Below the pieces are notes generated by a model. The model was not told where the DNA came from. It was given only the letters and a program-made list of their open reading frames with translations, and searched no databases. Positions 1 to 13,726 of a stretch of 64,000 bases of DNA are shown here, in pieces (position 1 is the stretch's first letter; each line of letters opens with the position of its first letter). Source of the stretch: Xanthostigma xanthostigma (lineage: Eukaryota; Arthropoda; Insecta; Raphidioptera; Raphidiidae); contig OY754466.1 in the NCBI GenBank assembly GCA_963575645.1, positions 7,046,001-7,110,000 of the forward strand, read 5' to 3'. Made by a program: the position numbers and the translations under genes.

Positions 1-3000
1 AAAACACAGATATATTAGAATATGTCGATTTTCTTTAGAAAGGGTTAAATATTCCGAACATATTATGGAGGCAGGAATCTTTCCATAGTAGGCACTAATC
101 AGCCGCGTCATAATACTTCAGCAGTTCCAAACAGTTTGTCGAGCCGCACGTCCTGAATACGTAAAAACATAGATATATTAGAAAATGTCGATTTTCTCCA
201 AAAAGGGTTAGATTTTCCGAACATATTATGAAGGCAGGAATCTTTCCATAGTAGGCACTAATCAGCCACGTCATAATACTTCAGCAGTTCCAAACAGTTT
301 GTCGAGCCGCACGTCCAGAATAAGTAAAAACACAGATATATTAGAATATGTCGATTTTCTCCAGAGAGGGTTAAGTTTTCCGAACATATTATGAAGGCAG
401 GAATCTTTCCATAGTAGGCACTAATCAGCCGCGTCATAATACATCAGCAGTTCCAAACAGTTTGTCGAGCCGCACGTCCTGAATACGTAAAAACATAGAT
501 ATATTAGAAAATGTCGATTTTCTCCAAAAAGGGTTGAATTTTCCGAACATATTATGAAGGCAGGAATCTTTCTATAGTAGGCACTAATCAGCCACGTCAT
601 AATACTTCAGCAGTTCCAAACAGTTTGTCGAGCCGCACGTCCAGAATACGTAAAAACACAGATATATTAGAATATGTCGATTTTCTCTATAAAGGGTTAA
701 ATTTTCCGAACATATTATGAAGGCAGGAATCTTTCCATAGTAGGCACTAATCAGCCACGTCATAATACTTCAGCAGTTCCAAACAGTTTCTCGAGCCGCA
801 CGTCCAGAATAAGTAAAAACACAGATATATTAAAATATGTCGATTTTCTCCAGAGAGGGTTAAGTTTTCCGAACATATTATGAAGGCAGGAATCTTTCCA
901 TATTAGGCAATAATCAGCCACGTCATAATACTTCAGCAGTTCCAAACAGTTTGTCGAGCCGCACGTCCAGAATACGTAAAAACACAGATATATTAGAATA
1001 TGTCGATTTTCTCCAAAAAGGGTTAAATTTTCCGAACATATTATGAAGGCAGGAATCTTTCCATAGTGGGCACTAATCAGCTGCGTCATAATACTTCAGC
1101 AGTTCCAAACAGTTTCTCGAGCCGCACGTCCAGAATAAGTAAAAACACAGATATATTAGAATGTGTCGATTTTCTCCAGAAAGGGTTAAGTTTTCCGAAC
1201 ATATTATTAAGGCAGGAATCTTTCCACAGTAGGCACTAATCAGCCGCGTCATAATACATCAGCAGTTCCAAACAGTTTCTCGAGCCGCACGTCGAGAATA
1301 AGTAAAAACACAGATATATTAGAATATGTCGATTTTCTTTAGAAAGGGTTAAATTTTCCGAACATATTATGAAGGCAGGAATCTTTCCATAGTAGGCACT
1401 AATCAGCCACGTCATAATACTTCAGCAGTTCCAAACAGTTTCTCGAGCCGCACGTCCAGAATAAGTAAAAACACAGATATATTAGAATATGTCGATTTTC
1501 TCCAGAGAGGGTTAAGTTTTCCGAACATATTATGAAGGCAGGAATCTTTCCATAGTAGGCACTAATCAGCTGCGTCATAATACATCAGCAGTTCCAAACA
1601 GTTTGTCGAGCCGCACGTCCTGAATACGTAAAAACATAGATATATTAGAAAATGTCGATTTTCTCTAGAAAGGGTTAAATTTTCCGAACATATTATGGAG
1701 GCAGGAATCTTTCTATAGTAGGCACTAATCAGCCGCGTCATAATACATCAGCAGTTCCAAACAGTTTGTCGAGCCGCACGTCCAGAATAAGTAAAAACAC
1801 AGATATATTAGAATGTGTCGATTTTCTCCAGAGAGGGTTAAGTTTTCCGAACATATTATGAAGGCAGGAATCTTTCCATAGTAGGCACTAATCAGCCACG
1901 TCATAATACTTCAGCAGTTCCAAACAGTTTCTCGAGCCGCACGTCCAGAATAAGTAAAAACACAGATATATTAGAATATGTCGATTTTCTCTATAAAGGG
2001 TTAAATATTCCGAACATATTATGGAGGCAGGAATCTTTCCATAGTAGGCACTAATCAGCCGCGTCATAATACTTCAGCAGTTCCAAACAGTTTCTCGAGC
2101 CGCACGTCCAGAATACGTAAAAACATAGATATATTAGAATATGTCGATTTTCTCTAGAAAGGGTTGAATTTTCCGAACATATTATGAAGGCAGGAATCTT
2201 TCCATAGTGGGCACTAATCTGCCACGTCATAATACTTCAGCAGTTCCAAACAGTTTCTCGAGCCGCACGTCCAGAATACGTAAAAACACAGATATATTAG
2301 AATATGTCGATTTTCTCTAGAAAGGGTAAATTTTCCGAACATATTAGGAAGGCAGGAATCTTTCCATAGTAGACACTAATCAGCCACGTTATAATACTTC
2401 AGCAGTTCCAAACAGTTTGTCGAGCCGCACGTCCAGAATAAGTAAAAACACAGATATATTAGAATATGTCGATTTTCTTTAGAAAGGGTTAAATATTCCG
2501 AACATATTATGGAGGCAGGAATCTTTCCATAGTAGGCACTAATCAGCCGCGTCATAATACTTCAGCAGTTCCAAACAGTTTGTCGAGCCGCACGTCCAGA
2601 ATAAGTAAAAACACAGATATATTAGAATATGTCGATTTTCTCCAGAGAGGGTTAAGTTTTCCGAACATATTATGAAGGCAGGAATCTTTCCATAGTAGGC
2701 ACTAATCAGCCGCGTCATAATACATCAGCAGTTCCAAACAGTTTCTCGAGCCGCACGTCCAGAATAAGCAAAAACACAGATAAATTAGAATATGTCGATT
2801 TTCTCTAGAAAGGGTTAAATTTTCCGAACATATTATGGAGGCAGGAATCTTTCTATAGTAGGCACTAATCAGCCGCGTCATAATACATCAGCAGTTCCAA
2901 ACAGTTTCTCGAGCCGCACGTCCAGAATAAGTAAAAACACAGATATATTAGAATGTGTCGATTTTCTCCAGAGAGGGTTAAGTTTTCCGAACATATTATT

Positions 3001-6000
3001 AAGGCAGGAATCTTTCCACAGTAGGCACTAATCAGCCGCGTCATAATACATCAGCAGTTCCAAACAGTTTCTCGAGCCGCACGTCCAGAATAAGTAAAAA
3101 CACAGATATATTAGAATATGTCGATTTTCTTTAGAAAGGGTTAAATTTTCCGAACATATTATGAAGGCAGGAATCTTTCCATAGTAGGCACTAATCAGCC
3201 ACGTCATAATACTTCAGCAGTTCCAAACAGTTTGTCGAGCCGCACGTCCAGAATAAGTAAAAACACAGATATATTAGAATATGTCGATTTTCTCCAGAGA
3301 GGGTTAAGTTTTCCGAACATATTATGAAGGCAGGAATCTTTCCATAGTAGGCACTAATCAGCCGCGTCATAATACATCAGCAGTTCCAAACAGTTTCTCG
3401 AGCCGCACGTCCAGAATAAGCAAAAACACAGATAAATTAGAATATGTCGATTTTCTCTAGAAAGGGTTAAATTTTCCGAACATATTATGGAGGCAGGAAT
3501 CTTTCTATAGTAGGCACTAATCAGCCGCGTCATAATACTTCAGCAGTTCCAAACAGTTTCTCGAGCCGCACGTCCAGAATAAGTAAAAACACAGATATAT
3601 TAGAATGTGTCGATTTTCTCCAGAGAGGGTTAAGTTTTCCGAACATATTATTAAGGCAGGAATCTTTCCACAGTAGGCACTAATCAGCCGCGTCATAATA
3701 CATCAGCAGTTCCAAACAGTTTCTCGAGCCGCACGTCCAGAATAAGTAAAAACACAGATATATTAGAATATGTCGATTTTCTTTAGAAAGGGTTAAATTT
3801 TCCGAACATATTATGAAGGCAGGAATCTTTCCATATTAGGCAATAATCAGCCACGTCATAATACTTCAGCAGTTCCAAAAAGTTTGTCGAGCCGCACGTC
3901 CAGAATACGTAAAAACACAGATATATTAGAATATGTCGATTTTCTCCAAAAAGGGTTAAATTTTCCGAACATATTATGAAGGCAGGAATCTTTCCATAGT
4001 GGGCACTAATCAGCTGCGTCATAATACTTCAGCAGTTCCAAACAGTTTCTCGAGCCGCACGTCCAGAATAAGCAAAAACACAGATATATTAGAATATGTC
4101 GATTTTCTCTAGAAAGGGTTAAATTTTCCGAACATATTATGGAGGCAGGAATCTTTCTATAGTAGGCACTAATCAGCCGCGTCATAATACATCAGCAGTT
4201 CCAAACAGTTTCTCGAGCCGCACGTCCAGAATAAGTAAAAACACAGATATATTAGAATGTGTCGATTTTCTCCAGAAAGGGTTAAGTTTTCCGAACATAT
4301 TATTAAGGCAGGAATCTTTCCACAGTAGGCACTAATCAGCCGCGTCATAATACATCAGCAGTTCCAAACAGTTTCTCGAGCCGCACGTCGAGAATAAGTA
4401 AAAACACAGATATATTAGAATATGTCGATTTTCTTTAGAAAGGGTTAAATTTTCCGAACATATTATGAAGGCAGGAATCTTTCCATAGTAGGCACTAATC
4501 AGCCACGTCATAATACTTCAGCAGTTCCAAACAGTTTCTCGAGCCGCACGTCCAGAATAAGTAAAAACACAGATATATTAGAATATGTCGATTTTCTCCA
4601 GAGAGGGTTAAGTTTTCCGAACATATTATGAAGGCAGGAATCTTTCCATAGTAGGCACTAATCAGCTGCGTCATAATACATCAGCAGTTCCAAACAGTTT
4701 GTCGAGCCGCACGTCCTGAATACGTAAAAACATAGATATATTAGAAAATGTCGATTTTCTCTAGAAAGGGTTAAATTTTCCGAACATATTATGGAGGCAG
4801 GAATCTTTCTATAGTAGGCACTAATCAGCCGCGTCATAATACATCAGCAGTTCCAAACAGTTTGTCGAGCCGCACGTCCAGAATAAGTAAAAACACAGAT
4901 ATATTAGAATGTGTCGATTTTCTCCAGAGAGGGTTAAGTTTTCCGAACATATTATGAAGGCAGGAATCTTTCCATAGTAGGCACTAATCAGCCACGTCAT
5001 AATACTTCAGCAGTTCCAAACAGTTTCTCGAGCCGCACGTCCAGAATAAGTAAAAACACAGATATATTAGAATATGTCGATTTTCTCCAGAGAGGGTTAA
5101 GTTTTCCGAACATATTATGAAGGCAGGAATCTTTCCATAGTAGGCAATAATCAGCCACGTCATAATACTTCAGCAGTTCCAAACAGTTTCTCGAGCCGCA
5201 CGTCCAGAATAAGTAAAAACACAGATATATTAGAATATGTCGATTTTCTCCAGAGAGGGTTAAGTTTTCCGAACATATTATGAAGGCAGGAATCTTTCCA
5301 TAGTAGGCAATAATCAGCCACGTCATAATACTTCAGCAGTTCCAAACAGTTTCTCGAGCCGCACGTCCAGAATACGTAAAAACATAGATATATTAGAATA
5401 TGTCGATTTTCTCTAGAAAGGGTTGAATTTTCCGAACATATTATGAAGGCAGGAATCTTTCCATAGTGGGCACTAATCTGCCACGTCATAATACTTCAGC
5501 AGTTCCAAACAGTTTCTCGAGCCGCACGTCCAGAATACGTAAAAACACAGATATATTAGAATATGTCGATTTTCTCTAGAAAGGGTAAATTTTCCGAACA
5601 TATTAGGAAGGCAGGAATCTTTCCATAGTAGACACTAATCAGCCACGTTATAATACTTCAGCAGTTCCAAACAGTTTCTCGAGCCGCACGTCCAGAATAA
5701 GTAAAAACACAGATATATTAGAATATGTCGATTTTCTTTAGAAAGGGTTAAATATTCCGAACATATTATGGAGGCAGGAATCTTTCCATAGTGGGCACTA
5801 ATCTGCCACGTCATAATACTTCAGCAGTTCCAAACAGTTTCTCGAGCCGCACGTCCAGAATACGTAAAAACACAGATATATTAGAATATGTCGATTTTCT
5901 CCAGAGAGGGTTAAGTTTTCCGAACATATTATGAAGGCAGGAATCTTTCCATAGTAGGCAATAATCAGCCGCGTCATAATACTTCAGCAGTTCCAAACAG

Positions 6001-9000
6001 TTTCTCGAGCCGCACGTCCAGAATACGTAAAAACATAGATATATTAGAATATGTCGATTTTCTCTAGAAAGGGTTGAATTTTCCGAACATATTATGAAGG
6101 CAGGAATCTTTCCATAGTGGGCACTAATCTGCCACGTCATAATACTTCAGCAGTTCCAAACAGTTTCTCGAGCCGCACGTCCAGAATACGTAAAAACACA
6201 GATATATTAGAATATGTCGATTTTCTCTAGAAAGGGTAAATTTTCCGAACATATTAGGAAGGCAGGAATCTTTCCATAGTAGACACTAATCAGCCACGTT
6301 ATAATACTTCAGCAGTTCCAAACAGTTTCTCGAGCCGCACGTCCAGAATAAGTAAAAACACAGATATATTAGAATATGTCGATTTTCTTTAGAAAGGGTT
6401 AAATATTCCGAACATATTATGGAGGCAGGAATCTTTCCATAGTGGGCACTAATCTGCCACGTCATAATACTTCAGCAGTTCCAAACAGTTTCTCGAGCCG
6501 CACGTCCAGAATACGTAAAAACACAGATATATTAGAATATGTCGATTTTCTCTAGAAAGGGTAAATTTTCCGAACATATTAGGAAGGCAGGAATCTTTCC
6601 ATAGTAGACACTAATCAGCCACGTTATAATACTTCAGCAGTTCCAAACAGTTTCTCGAGCCGCACGTCCAGAATAAGTAAAAACACAGATATATTAGAAT
6701 ATGTCGATTTTCTTTAGAAAGGGTTAAATATTCCGAACATATTATGGAGGCAGGAATCTTTCCATAGTGGGCACTAATCTGCCACGTCATAATACTTCAG
6801 CAGTTCCAAACAGTTTCTCGAGCCGCACGTCCAGAATACGTAAAAACACAGATATATTAGAATATGTCGATTTTCTCCAGAGAGGGTTAAGTTTTCCGAA
6901 CATATTATGAAGGCAGGAATCTTTCCATAGTAGGCAATAATCAGCCGCGTCATAATACTTCAGCAGTTCCAAACAGTTTCTCGAGCCGCACGTCCAGAAT
7001 ACGTAAAAACATAGATATATTAGAATATGTCGATTTTCTCTAGAAAGGGTTGAATTTTCCGAACATATTATGAAGGCAGGAATCTTTCCATAGTGGGCAC
7101 TAATCTGCCACGTCATAATACTTCAGCAGTTCCAAACAGTTTCTCGAGCCGCACGTCCAGAATACGTAAAAACACAGATATATTAGAATATGTCGATTTT
7201 CTCTAGAAAGGGTAAATTTTCCGAACATATTAGGAAGGCAGGAATCTTTCCATAGTAGACACTAATCAGCCACGTTATAATACTTCAGCAGTTCCAAACA
7301 GTTTCTCGAGCCGCACGTCCAGAATAAGTAAAAACACAGATATATTAGAATATGTCGATTTTCTTTAGAAAGGGTTAAATATTCCGAACATATTATGGAG
7401 GCAGGAATCTTTCCATAGTGGGCACTAATCTGCCACGTCATAATACTTCAGCAGTTCCAAACAGTTTCTCGAGCCGCACGTCCAGAATACGTAAAAACAC
7501 AGATATATTAGAATATGTCGATTTTCTCCAGAGAGGGTTAAGTTTTCCGAACATATTATGAAGGCAGGAATCTTTCCATAGTAGGCAATAATCAGCCGCG
7601 TCATAATACTTCAGCAGTTCCAAACAGTTTCTCGAGCCGCACGTCCAGAATACGTAAAAACATAGATATATTAGAATATGTCGATTTTCTCTAGAAAGGG
7701 TTGAATTTTCCGAACATATTATGAAGGCAGGAATCTTTCCATAGTGGGCACTAATCTGCCACGTCATAATACTTCAGCAGTTCCAAACAGTTTCTCGAGC
7801 CGCACGTCCAGAATACGTAAAAACACAGATATATTAGAATATGTCGATTTTCTCTAGAAAGGGTAAATTTTCCGAACATATTAGGAAGGCAGGAATCTTT
7901 CCATAGTAGACACTAATCAGCCACGTTATAATACTTCAGCAGTTCCAAACAGTTTCTCGAGCCGCACGTCCAGAATAAGTAAAAACACAGATATATTAGA
8001 ATATGTCGATTTTCTTTAGAAAGGGTTAAATATTCCGAACATATTATGGAGGCAGGAATCTTTCCATAGTAGGCACTAATCAGCCGCGTCATAATACATC
8101 AGCAGTTCCAAACAGTTTCTCGAGCCGCACGTCCAGAATAAGTAAAAACACAGATATATTAGAATATGTCGATTTTCTCCAGAGAGGGTTAAGTTTTCCG
8201 AACATATTATGAAGGCAGGAATCTTTCCATAGTAGGCAATAATCAGCCACGTCATAATACTTCAGCAGTTCCAAACAGTTTCTCGAGCCGCACGTCCAGA
8301 ATACGTAAAAACATAGATATATTAGAATATGTCGATTTTCTCCAGAGAGGGTTAAGTTTTCCGAACATATTATGAAGGCAGGAATCTTTCCATAGTAGGC
8401 AATAATCAGCCACGTCATAATACTTCAGCAGTTCCAAACAGTTTCTCGAGCCGCACGTCCAGAATAAGTAAAAACACAGATATATTAGAATATGTCGATT
8501 TTCTCCAGAGAGGGTTAAGTTTTCCGAACATATTATGAAGGCAGGAATCTTTCCATAGTAGGCAATAATCAGCCACGTCATAATACTTCAGCAGTTCCAA
8601 ACAGTTTCTCGAGCCGCACGTCCAGAATACGTAAAAACATAGATATATTAGAATATGTCGATTTTCTCTAGAAAGGGTTGAATTTTCCGAACATATTATG
8701 AAGGCAGGAATCTTTCCATAGTGGGCACTAATCTGCCACGTCATAATACTTCAGCAGTTCCAAACAGTTTCTCGAGCCGCACGTCCAGAATACGTAAAAA
8801 CATAGATATATTAGAATATGTCGATTTTCTCTAGAAAGGGTTGAATTTTCCGAACATATTATGAAGGCAGGAATCTTTCCATAGTGGGCACTAATCTGCC
8901 ACGTCATAATACTTCAGCAGTTCCAAACAGTTTCTCGAGCCGCACGTCCAGAATACGTAAAAACACAGATATATTAGAATATGTCGATTTTCTCTAGAAA

Positions 9001-11085
9001 GGGTAAATTTTCCGAACATATTAGGAAGGCAGGAATCTTTCCATAGTAGACACTAATCAGCCACGTTATAATACTTCAGCAGTTCCAAACAGTTTGTCGA
9101 GCCGCACGTCCAGAATACGTAAAAACACAGATACATTAGAATATGTCGATTTTCTCTAGAAAGGGTTGAATTTTCCGAACATATTATGAAGGCAGGAATC
9201 TTTCCATAGTGGGCACTAATCTGCCACGTCATAATACTTCAGCAGTTCCAAACAGTTTCTCGAGCCGCACGTCCAGAATACGTAAAAACATAGATATATT
9301 AGAATATGTCGATTTTCTCTAGAAAGGGTTGAATTTTCCGAACATATTATGAAGGCAGGAATCTTTCCATAGTGGGCACTAATCTGCCACGTCATAATAC
9401 TTCAGCAGTTCCAAACAGTTTCTCGAGCCGCACGTCCAGAATACGTAAAAACATAGATATATTAGAATATGTCGATTTTCTCTAGAAAGGGTTGAATTTT
9501 CCGAACATATTATGAAGGCAGGAATCTTTCCATAGTGGGCACTAATCTGCCACGTCATAATACTTCAGCAGTTCCAAACAGTTTCTCGAGCCGCACGTCC
9601 AGAATACGTAAAAACACAGATATATTAGAATATGTCGATTTTCTCTAGAAAGGGTAAATTTTCCGAACATATTAGGAAGGCAGGAATCTTTCCATAGTAG
9701 ACACTAATCAGCCACGTTATAATACTTCAGCAGTTCCAAACAGTTTCTCGAGCCGCACGTCCAGAATAAGTAAAAACACAGATATATTAGAATATGTCGA
9801 TTTTCTTTAGAAAGGGTTAAATATTCCGAACATATTATGGAGGCAGGAATCTTTCCATAGTAGGCACTAATCAGCCGCGTCATAATACTTCAGCAGTTCC
9901 AAACAGTTTGTCGAGCCGCACGTCCTGAATACGTAAAAACATAGATATATTAGAAAATGTCGATTTTCTCCAAAAAGGGTTAGATTTTCCGAACATATTA
10001 TGAAGGCAGGAATCTTTCCATAGTAGGCACTAATCAGCCACGTCATAATACTTCAGCAGTTCCAAACAGTTTGTCGAGCCGCACGTCCAGAATAAGTAAA
10101 AACACAGATATATTAGAATATGTCGATTTTCTCCAGAGAGGGTTAAGTTTTCCGAACATATTATGAAGGCAGGAATCTTTCCATAGTAGGCACTAATCAG
10201 CCGCGTCATAATACATCAGCAGTTCCAAACAGTTTCTCGAGCCGCACGTCCAGAATAAGCAAAAACACAGATATATTAGAATATGTCGATTTTCTCTAGA
10301 AAGGGTTAAATTTTCCGAACATATTATGGAGGCAGGAATCTTTCTATAGTAGGCACTAATCAGCCGCGTCATAATACATCAGCAGTTCCAAACAGTTTCT
10401 CGAGCCGCACGTCCAGAATAAGTAAAAACACAGATATATTAGAATGTGTCGATTTTCTCCAGAGAGGGTTAAGTTTTCCGAACATATTATTAAGGCAGGA
10501 ATCTTTCCACAGTAGGCACTAATCAGCCGCGTCATAATACATCAGCAGTTCCAAACAGTTTCTCGAGCCGCACGTCCAGAATAAGTAAAAACACAGATAT
10601 ATTAGAATATGTCGATTTTCTCCAGAGAGGGTTAAGTTTTCCGAACATATTATTAAGGCAGGAATCTTTCCACAGTAGGCACTAATCAGCCGCGTCATAA
10701 TACATCAGCAGTTCCAAACAGTTTCTCGAGCCGCACGTCCAGAATAAGTAAAAACACAGATATATTAGAATATGTCGATTTTCTTTAGAAAGGGTTAAAT
10801 ATTCCGAACATATTATGGAGGCAGGAATCTTTCCATAGTAGGCACTAATCATCCGCATCATAATACTTCAGCAGTTCCAAACAGTTTCTCGAGCCGCACG
10901 TCAAGAATACGTGAAAACACAGATATATTAGAATATGTCGATTTTCTCTAGAAAGGGTTAAATATTTCGAACATATTATGAAGGCAGGAAACTTTCCATA
11001 GTAGGCACTAATCAGCCGCATCATATTACTTTAGCAGTTCTAAACAGTTTTTCGAGCTGCAAGTAGAGAATATGCAAAAACACAG
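1..11085. repeat. Satellite DNA array, about 163-bp monomer
   Basis: Head-to-tail monomers of 162-163 bp fill this stretch, roughly 68 units, continuing off the left edge. Each unit carries the constant blocks CAGATATATTAGAATATGTC, CCGAACATATTATG, GGCAGGAATCTTTCC and CAGCAGTTCCAAACAGTTT. Neighbouring units differ at a few diagnostic sites (for example TTTCTCGAGCC versus TTTGTCGAGCC, or TCTAGAAAGGG versus CCAGAGAGGG). The last two units (about 10890-11085) are clearly more divergent, as expected at an array edge where homogenisation is weak. Some pairs of units are open on the minus strand, but this follows from the repeat and is not evidence of coding. Centromeric or heterochromatic function is possible but not shown. 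Confidence 0.97.
5370..8040. repeat. Higher-order repeat, 4 monomers (about 651 bp), inside the satellite
   Basis: Four monomer types recur in fixed order. A has CCAGAGAGGG and TAGGCAATAATC; B has GGGTTGAATTTTCC and GGGCACTAATCTGCC; C has the short GGGTAAATTTTCC with ATTAGGAAGG and CACGTTATAA; D has TTTAGAAAGGG with AAATATTCC and ATTATGGAGG. The order is BCD, ABCD, CD, ABCD, ABCD. Spacing of equivalent points is 976, 651 and 651 bp. The one CD-only block marks an unequal crossover or conversion event. B and C types reappear in irregular order to about 9800. Confidence 0.85.
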
Positions 11086-11299
11086 ATTTCAATGTGTATG
11101 GGGAAAACGAGCATTAGCGTTATTCTTTACAGCCGAAATGGAAGAGCGCCAAAATGAGCAGAGCACTTACAGAAATATTGACAAAGCATAGACCTTTCAA
11201 ATAAAAAAAAACTCATTCAAGTCGAGCGATACGTTTAAAAGTTATTGCAATTCTAAACTGGTCATCATTTTAGGTGTTGCGTTTTTTGTGCCGGTCAGT

Positions 11300-11885
11300 G
11301 TAGAATTGCATTTTCTTTTTTCGTATTTTTCTCGGAAACTCGTAAAGCAGGAACGAAAATTTTTTAAGCAGGAAAAGGCACAAACGAAGCTCAATCCATC
11401 CCACCTATTTTGGTCCGTGCGGCTAACAAAGTTGCGGCTAACTTCACGATTACCGAATTTTCTTTTTTGATTTTCTCGAGAACGGGAAAAGCAGGAACGA
11501 AATTTTTTTAAGCAGGAAAAGGCACAAACGAAGCACAAACCAGCCGCAAATAAAAAATGTACAAATTCCAAAAAGTTGCGGCTAGCGTGAACCTGGCCGC
11601 AGCTAAAATTTCTTCGATTTTCTCGGAAACGCGAAAAGCAGGAACGAATTTTTTTGGAGCAGGAAAGGGCACAAACGAAGCACAAACCAGCCGCAAGTAA
11701 AAAAATTACAAAATCAAAAAAGTTGCGGCTGGCGTGATCCTGGCCGCAGTTATAAAATTTTCGATTTTCTCGGAAACGCTAAAAGCAGGAACGAAAATTT
11801 TTAAAGCAGGAAAGGGCACAAACGAAGCACAAACCAGCCCACCCATTTTGGTCCATGCGGCTAACAAAGTTGCGGCTGGTTTCAC
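11300..11885. repeat. Four-copy degenerate tandem repeat, about 146-bp unit
   Basis: The phrase AAAGCAGGAACGAA followed by a T-run, AAGCAGGAAA and GGCACAAACGAAGC occurs about every 145-150 bp, starting near 11343, 11488, 11633 and 11783. Between copies lie GCGGCTAAC/GCGGCTGG blocks. It lies about 200 bp past the satellite edge but does not share the 163-bp monomer. Several open frames here are artefacts of the repeat. Not assigned to a known family. Confidence 0.8.
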
Positions 11886-12116
11886 GGAGCCCATGGGAAT
11901 TGGTACGATCACTAATAATACCAACAAGCTTTCTTCAAGTAACATAGAGGATGGGGCAGGCAAAGCTTGACTCTAAACTTGACAGACCAGTATAGCTTTC
12001 GCGATTTGTGCGGAAGAAATTTGGAAAACCTTTTTTTCACACTTAAGGTGAAACGGCTTTTCATAGAAAAATACTAAAATTAAAGTATCAGGTTATTAAA
12101 AGTGCATTATATTTAA

Positions 12117-12468
12117 CTAGCGATCCCGCCCGGTTTTACCCGGGTGCAAAATAACGATGGGAGAGGAGGTACATGAGTACGCACATTCATCTTAATTTAT
12201 CGAGATGAATGTTGTGTCCAAATTTCATGATGATCGGAGTTACTGTTCAAAAGTTTTTGTCGGATGGACAAATTTTGAGTTTCATTTTGCAACATTTTCT
12301 ATGTTCCTATTGGTTGTAGCATGATATTATATAGCCTATAGCTTTTCTCGATAATTAGGCTATCCAACAAAAAAACATTTTTCAATTCGAACCAGTAGTT
12401 CCTGAGATTAGCAAGTTCAACCAAACAAACAAACAAACAAACTCTTCAGCTTTATATATTAGTATAGA
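12117..12468 (-). mobile_element. Helitron-like element, family A, copy 1
   Basis: Read on the minus strand it begins TCTATACTAATATATAAAGC after a flanking A and ends with GCTAG before a flanking T, the Helitron pattern (5' TC, 3' CTRR, insertion between A and T). A GC-rich potential hairpin (CCCGG ... CCGGG type) lies just inside the CTAG end. There is no terminal inverted repeat or target duplication. Only about 350 bp and no helicase, so non-autonomous. Relatives are at 26503-27010, 45811-46554, 48912-49345 and 61091-61444. Confidence 0.7.
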
Positions 12469-12474
12469 TTTAAA

Positions 12475-12844
12475 AAAATGAAATATGCATATTAACGTTA
12501 TTTTTGATAAATTCGTTCAGTACGCACATTTTGGTCTCATATCTCAGGAATAGTGATTCGTAGGAAAAAAAATATAAAAACAGTTTTTGTAGACAATTGC
12601 ATGATCTACAACTTTTGTCTGACCTATTTTTAGATAAAATTTACCGTTTACGAGAAAAGTGCAAAAAACCGATACTTTTGACCTTTGACCTTGAATAAAT
12701 ATGGAAGCATAATATTATGTAGGATCGGTGATATTTTATTTGTAATAGTGTAATAGCTCTATGCGAATTGTGTATTTAACTGGACTATAGGGTTCCACGC
12801 AAAAAAATAAACTACACGCGGACGAAGGTGCGGGTTTCAGCTAG
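12475..12844 (+). mobile_element. Helitron-like element, another family (3' end CTAG at 12841)
   Basis: The stretch ends in ACGCGGACGAAGGTGCGGG, TTTCAG, CTAG and then T, a common Helitron 3' terminus. The body contains TTTTGACCTTTGACCTTGAA and other low-complexity text with no coding capacity. The 5' edge is not clear and probably abuts the family A element, so the start is approximate. Confidence 0.5.
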
Positions 12845-13726
12845 TTAGGAATATAATACCTAATAATATATTAGATATCGTGTCCATCGAGATAATTATT
12901 ATTTGCACACTAAATAAATAACTTTTTGTCCACAATCCTGCGATTTTTAATAATAAACCTAATAGTTACATTATTTGTATGTATTAACATAAAGTTTGCG
13001 GGTAAGCTAGAATTTTTAATATAATCTTTTTCAACAGTTAATAATTAATTCATTATGAACTCTTGAATTCTGAAAGGCAATGAAAAATGTAATAATTTTA
13101 ATAAAATCCACTCGCCATCTCTCTTTCATAAATAAATAAAATTTATTTGCAGAATTAATATTTCATGACATTTGTAATTCAAATTAAATTGCTGTATCAT
13201 AGAATCTGATTTGACTGCACGGAAGCTCTTGACTTTAATATCATTCAAATAAAAGAAAATTGTCTGCTAAAAATGATTTCGAACGAATCAGTGTCGTCTA
13301 ACGTAAGTTCAAATCGAACGTGTTTGTTTTTTTAAATGAGAAATGTTGTGTTTGTTTATTATTGAACTGAACACTTAACCTGCGGCTTCGCTCGCGTTTA
13401 TGTCGATTTTTTGCCTCCTTTTAGCTGAAGCGCACTGTTATACCTACCGGATGTTAAAAAACTCTCGCAACGCCTGAATATCTCAAAGCGAGTAAGTTTT
13501 TTTGGAAAATGTTGCGAATGAAAGTTGCTCAACTTGTAGTATTGTATTTTTCGGTCACAAAAATTCCTTCCAAGGGGGACCCCCGTGGGGAGGCATGGGG
13601 TAACTCTGAAATTTTAAATGGAAACCGCAATTTTTTTTATTGGGTCGAGTTCTTCGGGCAAAAAAAGATATTTTTTGTCCCAAACTTTTGTTTGTTCAAG
13701 CTACAGATCACCGAGTACGCGGGGTT
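12845..13726. other. No gene seen; AT-rich intergenic sequence
   Basis: No defensible ORF or RNA gene. From about 13440 to 13726 the text (CTCTCGCAACGCCTGAATATC onward, then GGGGGACCCCCGTGGGGAGG) looks like a decayed interspersed repeat, but no second copy is in the window. Confidence 0.5.

Noticed and set aside
760..8744. Repeated minus-strand open frames of about 109 codons in the satellite
   Set aside because: They recur with the 163-bp unit, span two monomers, start and stop at repeat-derived codons and have no domain. They reflect repeat sequence, not genes.
1..11085. CRISPR-like array
   Set aside because: Monomers are 163 bp, similar along their whole length, without short repeats separated by unique spacers, and the DNA is clearly eukaryotic.
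1..11085. CENP-B-box-like motif in the satellite
   Set aside because: I found no match to the spaced TTCG....A..CGGG pattern in the monomer, so centromere identity is not claimed.
11242..11970. Overlapping frames on both strands in the 146-bp repeat
   Set aside because: Peptides are internally repetitive in step with the DNA unit and are open on both strands; no domain or gene signals.
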